Shown here: positions 61,844-64,000 of the stretch, one piece after another
Layout of the letters: the number at the start of each line of letters is the position of its first letter
How positions within the stretch are numbered: the first letter of the stretch is position 1
DNA from: Melanocharis versteri
Taxonomy: Eukaryota > Chordata > Aves > Passeriformes > Melanocharitidae
Length of the DNA stretch: 64,000 nt
Assembly (NCBI GenBank): GCA_013397845.1
Contig: VZTG01006778.1
Coordinates: 124,001-188,000, forward strand
Direction: 5' to 3'
Position numbers and translations under genes: made by a program
Notes under the pieces: generated by a model
What the model was told of the DNA's origin: nothing
Seen by the model: only the letters and a program-made list of their open reading frames with translations
Database searches by the model: none

Positions 61844-61938
61844 AAAAAAAAAAAACCCCAACAAATCAAATCAAAACTAACTGGGCTGTAGCCAAACAAC
61901 AACAACAAACCCCCAAAACAACAAAACAACAACAAAAA
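61844..61938. repeat. A/C-rich (CAA)n low-complexity tract
   Basis: An A12 run, CCCC, then ATCAAATCAAA and repeated CAACAACAACAA and CAAAACAACAAAACAAC units. Confidence 0.85.
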
Positions 61939-63562
61939 GAGGATCCAGTTGTGTTGTGCTTGTGTCTTGGTTTTTGAGGCTGAAGCAGGGAGATGCCTGT
62001 CCCCTTTCTTGCTGCTCCAAGCCTGGAAGGAGCAGTGCCTTGCAGCCTGGCACAGCTGGAGCCCCGTGTCCCCTCGAGACGCCTAATGACTTGCAGATTT
62101 ATTCCAAAGCAGTTAAGGGATTTCCCTCCTTCCAGAAACTGCTGAGGAAATGATCATCCGATACAGAAGAAGTGGTTTGGTGTAATGACATGCAAGAGAG
62201 AAGGACGTCATGCCCTCGGGGGCCCAAAATGCATCTCCCAGTGATCCAGACGGACATTCCCTGGTGCAGGATGTGCTCTTGTCCTGAGCCCTGGGCTCAT
62301 CAGGGAGCAACACTGGGGACCCAAGCAAGCAGAAACTTGTCCTACAGGTGTCACAGGCACCTCTGTTTCTGCTGTAGGAGCTTAACATTTGACCTGTGCA
62401 GCTTCAGCTTTTTCCTTTTAGCATCCACATATCTTCAGGGGAAACCATGTAGCTGAGTTTTCAAATGGGATCAGTAGCAACTACCTGCACCTGCATCCAT
62501 CTGCAGTGAGTTAATAAATAGAGATTGCATTTAAATATAAAAGTGTGTATTTTCCCATGCTGTAACTTGATTGTCTTCCACAGAGCTACACAAGGGACAG
62601 ATTTGGATAAAAGTTAATCCAGTCCAAACTTTTACTCAGGGCAAAACTTATATTGGGATTAATAGGCTACTCTGGCGTTCTGTCCTGCAGAATCAATTAA
62701 AAACATTTCTAAAGGAAAAAAAAACAAACCACCCCTGGGGTTCGTGCACCTATTTTTTTATGGTCTTTTATCATGTGTAATCCTCAGCACCTGTTTAAAA
62801 TGCTGTGTAATCTGAAGGGACCATCTTTGCCTGGGTGTAAATGGAGGTTCCCGTGTCACAGCTGTGCATACTTAAAGCAGTGCTTAAAGCAACTCAGGGC
62901 AAGTGTGTCTGCCTCTTTCTGATGACCAAGCACACCAGGATTTCCTGAGGACTGCTGTCTGCTGGCTGGCAAAAGGTAAAATAACCCCTGATATTTTCAT
63001 TTTTGACGCTCTCAAATTTGAGGTAAACCCAGAGCTGTCTTGTGTTGGATGGTATGGGTTGGTTTGTAGGTTAAAATCTGGCTTGGAAGAGTTTTATGTG
63101 GCAGCTGAGAGGGTGTTCCTGGCGTGGCTGCTCTGCTACGGGTGAGCTGCAAGGCCCTGAGAGAGGAAAGGAACTTTTTCCATGGAAAAACCACTGGTGT
63201 GGTGGCCTGGTCTTGTGACCTTGGGATGCTCCATGGGCTGGGAGCTCTGCTGTGCCTTGGCCTTGCCTTGGGGTGATGCTGAGGTTTCTTTGTGGCTTGT
63301 GAAGGGAAAGTTGATGGACTGAAACCAGGAGTGGTGGTAGCCTTGGCTTGTGCCCCTGCTCTTGCTTGTCTCTGGCCCCCTGGACAGATGTGCCTGAAGA
63401 TGGATGCTTGGCTCTTGCCTAGTGTTAGCTGGACCCAAGGGTTCCTGCTTTTATGAAATGCTTTATAAACTGTAAGGTTTACAGGTATGATGGTGTGAGT
63501 GCCTTTAAAAAAAGTGATAAATCTTCCTGTAACATTTATTGTTTGTTTGGTGGAAATAGAAA

Positions 63563-63634
63563 TTCCTTCCCTCCTTCCTTCCCTCCTTCCTTCCCTCCTT
63601 CCTTCCCTCCTTCCTTCCCTCCTTCCTTCCCCTT
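63563..63634. repeat. (TTCCTTCCCTCC)n pyrimidine microsatellite
   Basis: A 12-bp unit repeated nearly perfectly about five and a half times on a pure pyrimidine strand. Likely length-polymorphic. The translated Pro/Ser/Phe repeat is not a gene. Confidence 0.95.
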
Positions 63635-64000
63635 ACCACCCTTTCCTGGGCAGGTGGGTACTGGGCTAACTCACCTTAAAGATGTTTCCTAAATTAAAAA
63701 TGTGAGGGAGGGAAATAATTTTCTGCTTACCTACAAGTTAGGTTTTAGAGGCATCTAAGAGACTAAACTCAGCTTGGAGAGTGACAGTCTCAGCCTATTT
63801 TGCACCCTTGGGGCTGCAAATCTTTTGCTGAATTACAAGTTTTCCTTTAGGAGTTGATATAGATTGATTTATTTTATTCTGTTTTTTTTTATTTGGGGTT
63901 GGGGAAAGGAGGCAGTTGTAGTGGAAAAGAGGTGATGCCCACTGTTCCTCTAAAGCAGCTCTTTGCCCAAACCACGCCGAGAGCAGGGAGCGTTGTCTGG

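Larger units (their letters stand above)
58771..64000. other. Intergenic region, right part
   Basis: No gene is supportable. A 188-codon minus-strand frame at 60379-60945 has no recognisable domain. The region carries G/T, CAA and CCTT simple repeats, listed separately. Confidence 0.7.

Noticed and set aside
1..64000. CRISPR arrays, operons or a bacterial or phage system
   Set aside because: The split vertebrate gene, GT/AG introns, CR1 and SINE elements show nuclear vertebrate DNA; the tandem repeats present are mini- and microsatellites.

Overview
The window is vertebrate, almost certainly avian and probably passerine, genomic DNA. It carries one recognisable protein-coding gene: the 3' two-thirds of the Eph receptor tyrosine kinase EPHA3, on the + strand. 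Twelve coding exons (exons 6-17 in the usual 17-exon Eph numbering) can be placed between 3284 and 48403. All have GT/AG boundaries, the reading frame stays open across every junction, and together they encode the last 548 residues. Bird origin is supported by CR1 LINE tails, an avian LTR remnant and a tRNA-Ile-like SINE with a CR1-like tail (as in the passerine TguSINE1 family). Three stretches of N (2024, 29464, 56989-57028) show this is a draft assembly.

Layout: 1-3283 is the end of intron 5. Exons 6 and 7 (3284-10036) encode the second fibronectin III domain. Exon 8 (11342-11444) encodes the transmembrane helix. Exons 9 and 10 (11897-15690) encode the juxtamembrane segment with its two regulatory tyrosines. 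Exons 11-15 (20226-35889) encode the kinase domain. Exons 16 and 17 (46823-48403) encode the SAM domain and the C-terminal PDZ-binding tail. The 3' UTR runs from 48404 to about 51490, with a proximal and a distal AATAAA. The remaining 12.5 kb (51.5-64 kb) shows no supportable gene; it holds old CR1 fragments, an inverted-repeat pair around an assembly gap, and simple repeats.

Biology: EPHA3 binds GPI-anchored ephrin-A ligands on neighbouring cells and signals repulsion in axon guidance, somite and heart development. The window holds the membrane-proximal ectodomain and the whole signalling half. The upstream exons (signal peptide, ligand-binding domain, cysteine-rich region, first FN3) lie outside the window.

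I do not see a novel multi-gene system. The points most worth checking are: a possible soluble isoform made by read-through and polyadenylation in intron 7; an Ala in place of the usual Val in the kinase DVWS motif; an AAGCAG tandem acceptor at exon 7; an extra Lys codon in the juxtamembrane exon; the inverted-repeat pair near 57-58.8 kb; and a minisatellite in intron 14.
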